A stretch of 64,000 bases of DNA from Aquamicrobium sp. (GCA_019739225.1 JAHHDT010000001.1:992001-1056000), one strand, 5' to 3'. Positions 18,237 to 27,674 are shown, numbered from the stretch's first letter. The notes: generated from the letters alone by a model not told the origin. A program made the numbers and translations.

Positions 18237-19094
18237 ATGTATTCTCGCCATGCCGGGCTGACCTACATCGTGCCGGCCTTCGCGCTGCTCGGCCTCGTGC
18301 TGTTCTCGCCGGTCTTCTACGGATTCTGGTTCAGCCTGTTTCGCATTCAGTACGGCGCACCGACGGACTTCATCGGCCTCGGCAACTTCCTTCGCCTGCT
18401 GGACGATCCCGCGCTTGGCGGAACGCTCACGCGCAGCACTGTGTTCACATTCTTCGCCGTGGCCCTGACTGTTGCGATCGCGCTTGCTCTCGCGGTATGG
18501 ATCCACAAGCTCGGCGAGCGCCGCGGCTTTGCCGTGCAGATGATCGTGATCGTGCCGTGGATCATTTCGACGGTCGTGGCAACGCTGCTGTTTCGATGGG
18601 TGTTCGTCAACGACATCGGGCTGGCGCTTTCGCTCGCCCGGTGGGCGGGATTCGGCGACATACGGCTGCTCAACGATCCGACCAGCGCAATGGCACTACT
18701 GATCGGCGTCTCTGTCTGGAAACGGATCGGCTACGCGGTCATCATCCTTCTAGCCGGCCTGAAAAGCATTCCTGAAGACCTCGAAGAGGCAGCACGCATC
18801 GACGGTGCGACCGGTTGGCAGGTTTTCCGACGCATCACGTTGCCCCTTCTCAAGACGCCCCTGCTCCTGGTGACGATCGTCCTCACGCTGTCGAATCTCA
18901 ACACGGTCGAGACGCCGCTCGTCCTGACGGGCGGCGGACCAGGCAACGCGACCCGAATTCTGCCGATGGAGATATTCGACCGCGCCTTCGTCGCCTACGA
19001 TCTCGGATCGGCAACGGCTTTGGCGCTGGTGATGTTCATCGGCAACATACTCCTCGTCCTCGCCTATGTGCGGCTTGCGAAATGGAAGACCTGA
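18237..19094 (+). CDS. ABC sugar transporter permease, MalF/UgpA type
   Basis: 285-aa inner-membrane permease with about six helices. The EAA loop is EDLEEAARIDGATGWQVFRRITLPLL, contacting the ATPase. ATG 18237 with AAGGGG upstream. Its 3' end overlaps or abuts the next permease gene, consistent with translational coupling. It pairs with the 19100 permease and the ATPase at 13759. Confidence 0.93.
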   Translation: MYSRHAGLTYIVPAFALLGLVLFSPVFYGFWFSLFRIQYGAPTDFIGLGNFLRLLDDPALGGTLTRSTVFTFFAVALTVAIALALAVWIHKLGERRGFAVQMIVIVPWIISTVVATLLFRWVFVNDIGLALSLARWAGFGDIRLLNDPTSAMALLIGVSVWKRIGYAVIILLAGLKSIPEDLEEAARIDGATGWQVFRRITLPLLKTPLLLVTIVLTLSNLNTVETPLVLTGGGPGNATRILPMEIFDRAFVAYDLGSATALALVMFIGNILLVLAYVRLAKWKT

Positions 19095-19099
19095 CCCCG

Positions 19100-19996
19100 A
19101 TGACCGCGACCAAAACCGCACGCCCCACGACTGTGCCTTTCGTTCCGATTGCAGATCGTCGGAGAATGCTGCCGAGCGTATGGGGGCTGATGATCGCCGC
19201 TGCGTTTGCGGTTCTGGCGATCCTCAATCTATTGCCGTTGGTCTGGGGAATCCTGACTTCGTTCAAGGGTGCGCAGGATCTGTTCCGTTTCCCGCCAACG
19301 CTCTTCGACTTCACGCCGACGCTGGAGAACTATCAGCGCGTGATCGATAGCGGTTTTCTCGGCAACATGAAGATGAGCCTCTTCTACAGCGCCACCACGG
19401 TGATGGCGACTCTGGCGCTAGCCCTGCCGGCGGCTTACGCCTTCGACCGCTTCAACTTTCCGCTGCGCGGGCCTTTGTTTCTGCTCGTCGTCGCGAGCAT
19501 TCCACTTTCGCTTGGAGCCGCCGCGCTGCTCATCCCCAACTACCTCTATTTCACGCGGCTGGGGCTCACCAACGCGTGGTTCACACTGCCGTTGATCTAC
19601 ACGGCACACCAGCTGCCGATGGCCATCTGGATCATGAAGGGCACAATCGAGGGCATTCCACGCGAACTCGACGAGGCGGCGGTGGCCGATGGCGCGTCGC
19701 ACTTCGAGGTGCTGCGCTACGTCATTCTGCCGCTCAGCAAGCCGGCTTTCGGTGCGGCGGGCGTACTGACCTTCGTCGGCTCGTGGAACGAGTTCGTGGC
19801 CGGATCGGTGATGGTCGACAGCCCCGCGCTAAGGCCAATCCAACCCGCGATCTACAATTTCATCGGCTTTTTCGGTCGCGAATGGGGGCCTCTCACGGCA
19901 TCCGCCACTCTCGCCATCTTGCCGATCCTCATCGCATTCGCTCTCCTCGGTCGGCTCATCGTGTCCGGCCTGACCAAGGGTTCAGTAAAGGGCTAA
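19100..19996 (+). CDS. ABC sugar transporter permease, MalG/UgpE type
   Basis: 298-aa inner-membrane permease with six predicted helices; EAA loop RELDEAAVADGASHFEVLRYVILPLSKP. The track ORF begins at 18815 in a shadow frame. Real starts are ATG 19082 (overlapping the previous gene by 13 nt) or ATG 19100; I prefer 19100 because GGAAG lies upstream. Second half of the permease heterodimer. Confidence 0.92.
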   Translation: MTATKTARPTTVPFVPIADRRRMLPSVWGLMIAAAFAVLAILNLLPLVWGILTSFKGAQDLFRFPPTLFDFTPTLENYQRVIDSGFLGNMKMSLFYSATTVMATLALALPAAYAFDRFNFPLRGPLFLLVVASIPLSLGAAALLIPNYLYFTRLGLTNAWFTLPLIYTAHQLPMAIWIMKGTIEGIPRELDEAAVADGASHFEVLRYVILPLSKPAFGAAGVLTFVGSWNEFVAGSVMVDSPALRPIQPAIYNFIGFFGREWGPLTASATLAILPILIAFALLGRLIVSGLTKGSVKG

Positions 19997-19999
19997 ATC

Positions 20000-20422
20000 A
20001 TGATCAGAAGCATATCCATCGGCTTCGACGAAGCCGAGCGGGTCGTTGTTGCCGCCGCAGTGAAGGCCAAGGCGATCGGCGTTCCGCAGAACATCGCGGT
20101 GGTCGACGCTGCCGGCCATCTCGTCGCTTTCCGGCGCATGGACGGCGCCAAGTTCCTGTCGATCGACATTGCGATCGCCAAGGCGGTGACGGCAGCGGGC
20201 GCCCGCAAGGCGACCGCAGACATCATGCCGGCAACGCTGCCCGGGCAACCCGGCTTCGGCATCCAGAATCTTCACGGCGGCCGCTTTACCGCACTCGGAG
20301 GCGGTATCCCGCTTGTCGCGGGTGCCGCAATTGTGGGCGCCATCGGTGTCAGTTCGGGTTCGGTTGCCGAAGACATCATCGTCGCCGAGGCCGGCGCGGA
20401 CGCGTTTCATTCTTCGGAGTAG
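20000..20422 (+). CDS. GlcG/HbpS family protein (DUF336)
   Basis: 140-aa GlcG-like protein; the family includes the haem-binding HbpS and GlcG of glycolate operons. Typical segments are PQNIAVVDAAGHLVAFRRMD, IAIAKAVTAA and GGGIPLV...GAIGVSS. No signal peptide. It starts 3 nt after the permease stop and ends 3 nt before the GMC gene, so all three are translated from one message. GlcG genes often accompany alcohol- or hydroxyacid-oxidising enzymes; the biochemical role is unproved. Confidence 0.88.
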   Translation: MIRSISIGFDEAERVVVAAAVKAKAIGVPQNIAVVDAAGHLVAFRRMDGAKFLSIDIAIAKAVTAAGARKATADIMPATLPGQPGFGIQNLHGGRFTALGGGIPLVAGAAIVGAIGVSSGSVAEDIIVAEAGADAFHSSE

Positions 20423-20425
20423 ATC

Positions 20426-22114
20426 ATGTGGGATTACATCATCGTCGGTGGCGGTAGCGCCGGATCCGTGCTCGCCGGTCGGCTGTCGGAGCGAAGTTCC
20501 AACCGTGTACTGCTGATCGAAGCCGGCCGCGACGTGCCTCCAGGCAATGAAGGCTCCGCCATCCGCGATATGTATCCAGGCCGCGCGGCGTTTGACCCGC
20601 GCAACCACTGGCAGGGCCTGATGGTCACAACGCGGCCGTTCCAGGAAAACGCGCCGGCAGCCGCAAAGCGGCTCTACGAGCAGCCGCGGCTGCTTGGTGG
20701 CGGCTCCAGCATCAACGGCCAGATCGCCAATCGGGGTACGCCGGAGGACTATGACGAGTGGGCGGCCCTTGGTGCTTCTGGCTGGAACTGGAACGCGGTG
20801 CTTCCCTATTTTCGCAAGCTTGAGCGCGACCTCGACTTCCCCGGCCCGCTTCATGGAGCCGAGGGTCCGATCCCGATTCACCGCATTCCGCATGACAGGT
20901 GGCCGGGCCTTTCCCTCGCCGCGGAAAAAGCGCTGGACGAACTGGGTTTCGTCTCGATCGGTGACCAGAACGGCGTGTTCACCGACGGCCATTTCCCGAT
21001 AACGCTGTCGAACGACGGCACCCATCGCGTCTCGGCCTCAATGGCCTATCTAGGTGCTGAGGTGCGCAGGCGACCGAACCTCAAAGTCATGACCGACGCG
21101 CATGTGCTGAAGGTCGTCTTCGACGGCGACAAGGCAACCGGCGTCCTCGTGGAACAGGGAGGTTCCCGGGAAATCGTCGCAACACAGAAGGTGGTCGTGT
21201 CAGCCGGCGCGCTGCATTCCGCCGCGCTGCTCATGCGTTCCGGTGTCGGGCCAGCTTTGTCACTGAAGGCCCTCGGCATCGACTGTGTTGTTGACCTGCC
21301 TGGCGTCGGCAAGAACTTGCAGGAACATCCGGGAATCTCGCTGTCGGCCTTCATCAGACCGGGCATGAGGCTCGGCGACTCGACCCGCCGTCATATCCAT
21401 CTTGGGCTCCGCTACAGTTCCGGCCTTGATGGTGGCTCGCCGTCCGACATGTTCATGATGTTTGCGGCCAAGTCTGCATGGCATCCTCTCGGCCGCAAGA
21501 TCGCGACGGCGATCTCCTGGATCAACAAGGTGCACTCGACGGGCCATGTCGAACTGGTGAGCGCGGATCCGGCTGCGGAGCCAACCGCGACATTCAACTT
21601 CCTCAAGGACGAACGGGACCTGGGGCGCCTCTCGGCGGCGGTGCGGCTGATGGCGCGAGTTTTCGCCACGCGTGCGATGGCACCCGCGATCGACCATGGC
21701 GGGCCGTCGAGCTACAGCGGTTTCGCCAAGTCGCTGGGGCGGCAGACGGTCCGCAACTACCTTTTGACCGCACCGGCCGCGATGGCGATCGATTTTATTC
21801 CACCGCTGCGCAGTCGGTTCTTCCGCACGATGGTGTCAGGCGGCGTTTCGCTTGGCGACCTGCTCGTCGACCAGCAGGCGCTCGAGGCCTATGTCCGCGA
21901 CCATGCGTTCCCGCAGTGGCACGCCTGCGGTACCTGCAGAATGGGACCGGCCGAAGACAGCGCGGCGGTCGTCGATCCGGCTGCCGGCAGGGTGCATGGC
22001 TGCGAGGGTCTGCATGTCGCCGATGCGTCTATCATGCCGACCGCGCCGCGCGCGAACCTCAACATTCCCGTAATCATGCTCGCGGAAAAGATTGCCGATG
22101 CGCTCGGCAACTGA
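20426..22114 (+). CDS. GMC family FAD-dependent oxidoreductase
   Basis: 562-aa glucose-methanol-choline oxidoreductase that oxidises an alcohol group. The N-terminal FAD loop is YIIVGGGSAGSVLAGRLSE, the FAD-covering segment is LLGGGSSINGQIANRGTPED, and the C-terminal active site has His in PQWHACGTCRMG plus VADASIMPTAPRANLN. ATG 20426 with GGAG 7 nt upstream. It is the last gene of the module, so the likely task is oxidation of the imported polyol or sugar. The electron acceptor (oxygen or dehydrogenase type) cannot be told. Confidence 0.92.
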   Translation: MWDYIIVGGGSAGSVLAGRLSERSSNRVLLIEAGRDVPPGNEGSAIRDMYPGRAAFDPRNHWQGLMVTTRPFQENAPAAAKRLYEQPRLLGGGSSINGQIANRGTPEDYDEWAALGASGWNWNAVLPYFRKLERDLDFPGPLHGAEGPIPIHRIPHDRWPGLSLAAEKALDELGFVSIGDQNGVFTDGHFPITLSNDGTHRVSASMAYLGAEVRRRPNLKVMTDAHVLKVVFDGDKATGVLVEQGGSREIVATQKVVVSAGALHSAALLMRSGVGPALSLKALGIDCVVDLPGVGKNLQEHPGISLSAFIRPGMRLGDSTRRHIHLGLRYSSGLDGGSPSDMFMMFAAKSAWHPLGRKIATAISWINKVHSTGHVELVSADPAAEPTATFNFLKDERDLGRLSAAVRLMARVFATRAMAPAIDHGGPSSYSGFAKSLGRQTVRNYLLTAPAAMAIDFIPPLRSRFFRTMVSGGVSLGDLLVDQQALEAYVRDHAFPQWHACGTCRMGPAEDSAAVVDPAAGRVHGCEGLHVADASIMPTAPRANLNIPVIMLAEKIADALGN

Positions 22115-22299
22115 GCATGAACCTCATTTCAAACAACGGCACTAGGCCTTATCCAGCAGTGGGCATTGACACGGCAATGCTCAACGAAACGAACTCTCTT
22201 CGATGAGCTACGTACAATCGTACCAACCGTCAAAACCACCCATAGAATCGAGAGCCTGATGCGCGGGGGGCCACGCCCTCGACCCGCTAGTCGCTTGGA

Positions 22300-23220
22300 T
22301 TAATGTGAGCCGAAGCTCGACAGCACTATACGACTCATCTGCGGAAATACCTCTGGGTGATCTTCACAGAGCGCCTTGCCCTTCGTCATCAGCGAGATCG
22401 TCAGCGCCGGTTCACCCGGCTTCTGTATCCTCGCGAGATCGTGCTTGAAATAGGAAGTACGCTCATCGCCAGACCAAGGATTCCAGCCGCATTTGCTCCA
22501 CAACAGCCAATCCGTTGGCGCGCCGCCCCCAAGATAGTTGTCGACCTGAAACTTCGGCATCTTGGCTTCAGGCGAATTGCGATCACGAAACATGATGCGT
22601 TGGGCGCGTTCACGGGCGGCCTCGGAGAGGGGCAGATCGCCGTCGAACAGTTCATGCACCAGGCGCGCCGCCACGAGCGGCGTCAAAGCGTTCAGATAAC
22701 CACCGTTCCGCGAGGCGTAGGTCGCCTCCCTGCCGTAGCGGATGTCGCCCATCAGCTTCTGGGAGATGTTGCATTCGTCATATTCGGGCCATTTCAAATC
22801 ATGAAAGAAGCGGTTCAAGCCTTCTCGCCGTTCGATCCATGTTTCCAGTTCCTCGCCCGCGAGCAGGGTATCTCCGGTAGTCCCAGTCAACAGGTCGATC
22901 ACGTAGTTCGTCGCGGTATTGGACGACCACAGGATCATGTCGCGCATCGCCCGGTCGAGATCGTCGTGAGGTGTCAGCAAACCCGCATCGAGCGCGTGGA
23001 GCGCATGTATCAGATGAAAGGACTTTACCACACTGCAAGGATAGCAGACCCAGTCGCCCCGCCAGGAGAACCCCTCCGGTTCGGCACCCTTGGCCGGTTG
23101 CCGGACGACCACCATGCCGAAATTGTCCTCCCTGAGGCCACGACCCGCAAACGTGTCCAGGAATGTCGAGACACAGGTCCGGCCCATTTCAGACAGGGCG
23201 TCGCTTTGTTTGAAGAACAT
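22300..23220 (-). CDS. class A beta-lactamase-like serine hydrolase
   Basis: 306-aa protein with the fold signatures of class A beta-lactamases and DD-peptidases: SxxK as Ser63-VV-Lys66 in PCSVVKSFHLIHAL, the SDN-like motif Ser99-Ser-Asn101 in ILWSSNTATNYVIDLL, and a KTG-like KCG near the C-terminus. No signal peptide is evident, so a cytoplasmic hydrolase acting on an amide or ester is more likely than a secreted lactamase. ATG 23220 with GGGAAA upstream. Last in a minus-strand run of D-amino-acid genes. Confidence 0.75.
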   Translation of the reverse strand: MFFKQSDALSEMGRTCVSTFLDTFAGRGLREDNFGMVVVRQPAKGAEPEGFSWRGDWVCYPCSVVKSFHLIHALHALDAGLLTPHDDLDRAMRDMILWSSNTATNYVIDLLTGTTGDTLLAGEELETWIERREGLNRFFHDLKWPEYDECNISQKLMGDIRYGREATYASRNGGYLNALTPLVAARLVHELFDGDLPLSEAARERAQRIMFRDRNSPEAKMPKFQVDNYLGGGAPTDWLLWSKCGWNPWSGDERTSYFKHDLARIQKPGEPALTISLMTKGKALCEDHPEVFPQMSRIVLSSFGSH

Positions 23221-23315
23221 ATTTTTCCCAAGCCTTTTTGATTGCCCCTCACCATCAGGATCGGAAACCTAGGTGAACCCCGAAGCACTGGAAACGCAAT
23301 TTATTTCGGCTGGCC

Positions 23316-23324
23316 ATAGTATAT
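23316..23324 (-). promoter_or_regulatory. ATATACT-type promoter element
   Basis: On the minus strand the sequence reads AAATATACTATGG, a good TATAAT-like -10, about 90 nt before the serine hydrolase gene. The same ATATACTATGG occurs before the oligopeptide-binding protein gene. Confidence 0.3.
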
Positions 23325-23358
23325 TTGAGTGGGCCTGCCCCACCCTGGAAACCGCACT

Positions 23359-24498
23359 TTAGAAGAGTTTTCCCCGGGCCGTGACCGGCCAAATCGCTTC
23401 TACTCGATCGCCCCGCACTGCGACGTACCAGTCATGAAGATTGCAGGTGGGATCGCAGTGTCCAGGTACGAGAAGGAGGCGATCGCCTACGTCGAGAACG
23501 CTTTCCGGATCGTCCAGGACCCCGTGCTCGTCGGACGCCCTTACGTACTGAATTCGGGCCCTGTCGACACGCGGTAGACCGCTGTCGACGGCAAGCGCCT
23601 TAAGGCCGGCATCGCATACGGGCCTTCCGGCGATCGCGGTACTCGTCACGCCGGCCAGCACGAAGAGGGAGTTCTCCATCCCGCCCGGTCGGCCGCCTCC
23701 CTCTTCTTCCACTTGATCGTAGTGGGCATCCATGAAGATGTAAGATCCGCATTGAAGTTCGTTGATCACCCCGAGAGCGGCGTCCATGGCAAACGAGCCC
23801 GTCCCGGCACCGCCCACCGTGTGGCATTCCATGCCGGCGGCCGCGAGCATTTCGACGGTGGTGCGGGTTGCGCGTGCCGCAGCCTCGACTTTCTGGCGTC
23901 GTTCGATGGGGTCCTCGACATGCTGGAGACTGCCCTGATAGGCCTGCACCCCCTCGAAACGGAGTGAGGGCGCGTGCTTCACGGCTTGAGCGAGTTCGAC
24001 AGCGACAGAGCCCGGCGCCACCCCACAACGATGCGCTCCGCAATCAATCTCGATAAGAACCTCCAGCGTGGCACCGTGGCGCAGCGCGGCCTGTGACAAC
24101 TGGTCGACCGACCGGACATCATCTACGCAGACGATGATCCGCGCCTTCGCGGCCAGCCGGGCCAGGCGGTCCGTACGGGCCTCGCCCCAAACCTCGTTGG
24201 AAACGAGAATGTCCGTTATCCCGGCCCTGACGAACGCCTCTGCTTCCGAAACCTTCTGGCAGCAAATGCCACACGCACCTCCCTCTTCTATCTGCATGCG
24301 GGCGATATCGGCCGATTTGTGAGTCTTTGCGTGGGCCCGCAGCCGCAGGCCTGTACGCGCCACGAAGTCGCGCATGCGGCGCAGGTTGTGCTCGAACCGA
24401 TCGAGGTCGACGACCAGGGCCGGTGTCAGAATCTGGTCAATCCGCTGGCCGGGACGGGCGGGGATGTCGTAACCGACCTCAAGTGTCTCAAAGTCCAT
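23359..24498 (-). CDS. D-threonine aldolase / 3-hydroxy-D-aspartate aldolase-type PLP enzyme
   Basis: 379-aa fold-type III PLP enzyme (alanine-racemase-like N-terminal barrel, DSD1 family). Catalytic Lys58 lies in RAHAKTHK and the phosphate-binding region is HTVGGAGTGSF. The metal pair is His347 and Asp349 in PGHCDPTCNLHD. From memory, D-threonine and 3-hydroxy-D-aspartate aldolases have H-x-D at this place, whereas D-serine dehydratases have H-x-C, so an aldolase is predicted. The track ORF runs to 24867 in a shadow; ATG 24498 with GGAAG upstream fits the family N-terminus. It lies between D-aminopeptidase and the serine hydrolase. Confidence 0.85.
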   Translation of the reverse strand: MDFETLEVGYDIPARPGQRIDQILTPALVVDLDRFEHNLRRMRDFVARTGLRLRAHAKTHKSADIARMQIEEGGACGICCQKVSEAEAFVRAGITDILVSNEVWGEARTDRLARLAAKARIIVCVDDVRSVDQLSQAALRHGATLEVLIEIDCGAHRCGVAPGSVAVELAQAVKHAPSLRFEGVQAYQGSLQHVEDPIERRQKVEAAARATRTTVEMLAAAGMECHTVGGAGTGSFAMDAALGVINELQCGSYIFMDAHYDQVEEEGGGRPGGMENSLFVLAGVTSTAIAGRPVCDAGLKALAVDSGLPRVDRARIQYVRASDEHGVLDDPESVLDVGDRLLLVPGHCDPTCNLHDWYVAVRGDRVEAIWPVTARGKLF

Positions 24499-24599
24499 TG
24501 TCTGCTCACTTCCAGTTCGGTTGGCGAGAAGCCGGGCATTGTAATCGGCTTCGGAGCAAGGGCCGGTTCGCCGGCTTCCCAACTCGACGCGCCGGAGCA

Positions 24600-26162
24600 T
24601 CACGAAATCTTGCGATATCGAATCCCGCGGGCAAGCCAGCATCCCAACACACATCCCGCTACGGCCCCGTTCTTTCCGCGCCTGACGCTTAGCGTCCATT
24701 CTCCCGGAGCCGGGGCGTCGAGTGTCCGGCGCGTCGCGACCGTCCATGTGTCGGATCCGGCGGGGCATACAAGCTCCATGGGACCAACGCCCAGAAACCC
24801 TTCGAAACGTGCGTAGACGCCGCCATCGACGGCATCGATGGTCATGGCCGCATCGAGCTCGTCGCACGCGTAGCGTCCGGCGATCTCGGCGGCGTCGGCT
24901 GTCACGATATGCTCCAGCGGTATCAGACGGCTGACGAGGTTTTCTTTCCGCCGAGACATCGTCAGCGCGGCGCCGTCCTGCGTAACCACCGTTGAAGGGC
25001 CGCGGAGGCTTCCGTAAGATGCCGGCATCAGCTGTTCCGGCTCACTGGCAAAGCTGAGGCTCGCCCCTGTCTCGCCCGTGTCGATACGGCAGATGAGACC
25101 GGTCTCGGAGCATATCCATTGTCCGCGCCAGCTTTGGTCGGCTGCAATTGCGCGCGGTTTCGGAAGCCCGAGTGCGGACCTCCCGAGATGCGTCGCGGCA
25201 TGGTGCGCGTCCGCCTCATGGTTGAACGCCACGAAGATGGACAGGCGTTCGGAAGCGACATGCAGGCGGTGTGCCCGGAAGCCGCGCAGCGCCCCGCCAT
25301 GCCCGGTCGTATCGAAATCCCCGAGCTTCCCATGTGCAAGACCAAAGCCGTAGGCGGCTGGTGTGCCATCCCTGAACGTTACAGGTCTCGCCAGTCGTGC
25401 ATACAACGCGTCGGCGTCGTCGCGATGTTTGTCGACCCAGCACTCGTAGGCGAGCATATCGTTCAAGGACGCCGAAATACCAGCGTCGCCGACCCAGTAG
25501 ATGCCATTGGCAGCTGGGAAGAAACCGCACGCCGCATTGCCCTCGTATCCGGTCACGTCATCAACGGGGAAACGCGTGTCCGGGGTTGCCAGCGCAGTGT
25601 CCATTCCAGCAGGTCCCCAGATCAGGTCGCGGTAATGCCATTCCAGCGCCCTGCCGGTTTCCGCTTCGATCAATTCCGCAAGCAGCCGATAGTTGCCATT
25701 CGAATAGGAATAGCGCGTGCCGGGCTCGAAATGGCCACTTTGAACATTGGCGAACATACGAATGGCATCGCCACGGTTGAAGGTCTGACCGGCAGAGGCC
25801 CCCAACAGAACGGAAAGCGCCCAATAGTCCCTGAGACCCGACTGGTTGTTGCACAGCTCCGGCACGGACGGCCTCCCCTCCCCGAACCTAGGCAGAAGCC
25901 GCACGAGGCCGGAATCGAGGCGATCGAACTGAGCAAAAAGCGAAATCAGGACGCCGCAGGTGAACTGCTTGGAAATCGAGCATATCGGCAGTCGGGTGGC
26001 GGCTTCCATCGGACGACGCCGGGCGCGATCCGCATATCCCCAGGCTCTCGTCGCCACCACCTTGCCATCGCTGACCACACCGGCGACGCCGCCCGGCCCC
26101 GGATAGAGGCGCGGCAGGGCGTTGAGTGCAAGTTCAAGTTCGGTGGCGTGCAGATTGCTCAT
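24600..26162 (-). CDS. dap: D-aminopeptidase (DAP), penicillin-recognising serine peptidase
   Basis: 520 aa, the same length as the D-aminopeptidase of Ochrobactrum, which frees N-terminal D-residues (D-Ala, D-Ser, D-Thr) from amides and short peptides. Residues coincide with that enzyme: Ser62 and Lys65 in CSISKQFTC, Tyr153 in YSYSNGNYR, and HGGALRGFR near 288. The C-terminal domains B and C, the eight-stranded barrels that shape the active site, are present and end GCWLARGIRYRK. It is cytoplasmic, without signal peptide. It starts 84 nt after the deacylase gene. Confidence 0.92.
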   Translation of the reverse strand: MSNLHATELELALNALPRLYPGPGGVAGVVSDGKVVATRAWGYADRARRRPMEAATRLPICSISKQFTCGVLISLFAQFDRLDSGLVRLLPRFGEGRPSVPELCNNQSGLRDYWALSVLLGASAGQTFNRGDAIRMFANVQSGHFEPGTRYSYSNGNYRLLAELIEAETGRALEWHYRDLIWGPAGMDTALATPDTRFPVDDVTGYEGNAACGFFPAANGIYWVGDAGISASLNDMLAYECWVDKHRDDADALYARLARPVTFRDGTPAAYGFGLAHGKLGDFDTTGHGGALRGFRAHRLHVASERLSIFVAFNHEADAHHAATHLGRSALGLPKPRAIAADQSWRGQWICSETGLICRIDTGETGASLSFASEPEQLMPASYGSLRGPSTVVTQDGAALTMSRRKENLVSRLIPLEHIVTADAAEIAGRYACDELDAAMTIDAVDGGVYARFEGFLGVGPMELVCPAGSDTWTVATRRTLDAPAPGEWTLSVRRGKNGAVAGCVLGCWLARGIRYRKIS

Positions 26163-26246
26163 GGTTCGGGAGCGAACAGGTGGGGCGTTAAGTTCAGTCC
26201 GACTGTAGCCGATGCCCGCAAACCTTCCACTGTAATCATGAAGGGT

Positions 26247-27674
26247 TCAGGGCAGCACATGTCCGGGCCTAGAGCCCGTGACCTCCCCGTCCTTCCATAC
26301 CGCGGTGCCGTTGACATAGACCGATGCGATCCCCTCAGCCGCTTGCACCGGCGCGTCATAGGTTGCCCGCTCGCGGATCGTCGCTGGGTTGAAAACCACA
26401 ATATCGGCGAAGTGCCCTGCGCGAAGCCTGCCACGCTCCTTCAACCCGAAGCGATCCGCGGTAAGCGAGGTCATTCGACGTACGCCTTCCTCAATAGAAA
26501 ACAGCCTGACGTCCCGCGCATAGTGGCCAAGAACTCTTGGGAACGTCCCCCAGACGCGGGGGTGCGGGTGTGTGCCTCCGGCAATGCCATCCGAACAGAT
26601 CATCGTATGTTCGTAGCGAAGGATTCGCTGCACATCCTGCTCGTCCATGATGAAGAAGATGCCCGTTGCGGGGAGCAAGCGTTCAACCGCTTCATCCAGA
26701 TCTACACCCCATTCCGCCGCCACCTCCGCAAGGTCGCGTCCTGCATGTTCGGGAAATGGTTCGGACTCCGCGACGATGACGCGCTGCGCCTGGCGGTGAC
26801 GGCCGGAATTCAGGATCGTGGAGCTTGCCGTCCAAGGTGTCGTGTCGAGTCCCACGTCCTGGGTCATCCTGGCGGCGTCGATCATCCCGAGCGTGTGCGC
26901 CGACACGCCGAAGTTGCTGACGCCCGCGCACTTGTGGTGCGATATATGCACGCCGCAGCAGGAAACCCGTCCAATCTCGAGCGTTTCCTCGAGCGCTTCG
27001 ACGACACGATCGCCTTCGTCGCGCATATGTGTGACGTAAAGCTTTCCGTGCCGCTGGGCGACCCGCGCCATCTGCGTCAGCTCATCGGTGGAAGAGGCGC
27101 GCGCAGGCGCATAAAACGGCCCGGTCGAAAGCCCTATGCCGCCCTGGTCCAATGCTTCGTCAAGTGCACGGCTCATGGCGCGCAACTCGCGTGCGTCGGC
27201 CGCGCGCTCCAGATCCGCGACTTCGTTCACCCGTAGCGTCCCATGTCCGATCAAGCAGCCCGCGTTGACGGCCGGCGGCTCCGCGCGCAGACGGTCGCTA
27301 TATGCGCGGAACGAAGAGAAGCGCGGGGCATTGAGCCCGAATAGCATTCTCAGCGGCTGTGGCACGGGGTCGGGAGCAGTCAGCGGCGCGAGTGAGAACC
27401 CGCAATTGCCATTGATGATCGTCGTTACGCCCTGGCTGACCACCGACGCCATATCCGGGTGGGTGAACACGGCGAGGTCGTTGTGCACGTGCGGGTCGAT
27501 GAAGCCGGGCGCCACCGCCAGCCCGGAACAATCTTCCTCTCGTCCGCCTGCCATCTCGGGGAGGTCGCCGATGGCGGTGATGCGATCTCCTGTGACAGCG
27601 ACATCGCCTTTGCGTCTTGGACCGCCCGTCCCGTCGATTATTTCGGCATTGCGGAATATGATGTCTGCTTTCAA
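26247..27674 (-). CDS. N-acyl-D-amino-acid deacylase (D-aminoacylase)
   Basis: 475-aa amidohydrolase-superfamily zinc enzyme that removes acyl groups from N-acyl-D-amino acids. Metal ligands are visible as HVHND (His62/His64), Cys91 in GNCGFSLAP, THMRDEGDRV, ISHHKCAG and the catalytic Asp in CSDGIAGG. The track begins at 27782, but the family N-terminus (ADIIFRNAEIIDGTG) fits a TTG at 27674 preceded by the purine-rich GAGGAAGAAGAG. First gene of the minus-strand D-amino-acid run, divergent from the LysR gene. Confidence 0.92.
   Translation of the reverse strand: MKADIIFRNAEIIDGTGGPRRKGDVAVTGDRITAIGDLPEMAGGREEDCSGLAVAPGFIDPHVHNDLAVFTHPDMASVVSQGVTTIINGNCGFSLAPLTAPDPVPQPLRMLFGLNAPRFSSFRAYSDRLRAEPPAVNAGCLIGHGTLRVNEVADLERAADARELRAMSRALDEALDQGGIGLSTGPFYAPARASSTDELTQMARVAQRHGKLYVTHMRDEGDRVVEALEETLEIGRVSCCGVHISHHKCAGVSNFGVSAHTLGMIDAARMTQDVGLDTTPWTASSTILNSGRHRQAQRVIVAESEPFPEHAGRDLAEVAAEWGVDLDEAVERLLPATGIFFIMDEQDVQRILRYEHTMICSDGIAGGTHPHPRVWGTFPRVLGHYARDVRLFSIEEGVRRMTSLTADRFGLKERGRLRAGHFADIVVFNPATIRERATYDAPVQAAEGIASVYVNGTAVWKDGEVTGSRPGHVLP

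Noticed and set aside
25119-27236. 705-aa plus-strand ORF
   Set aside because: It is the antisense shadow of the D-aminopeptidase and deacylase genes, which have strong family motifs; this reading has none.
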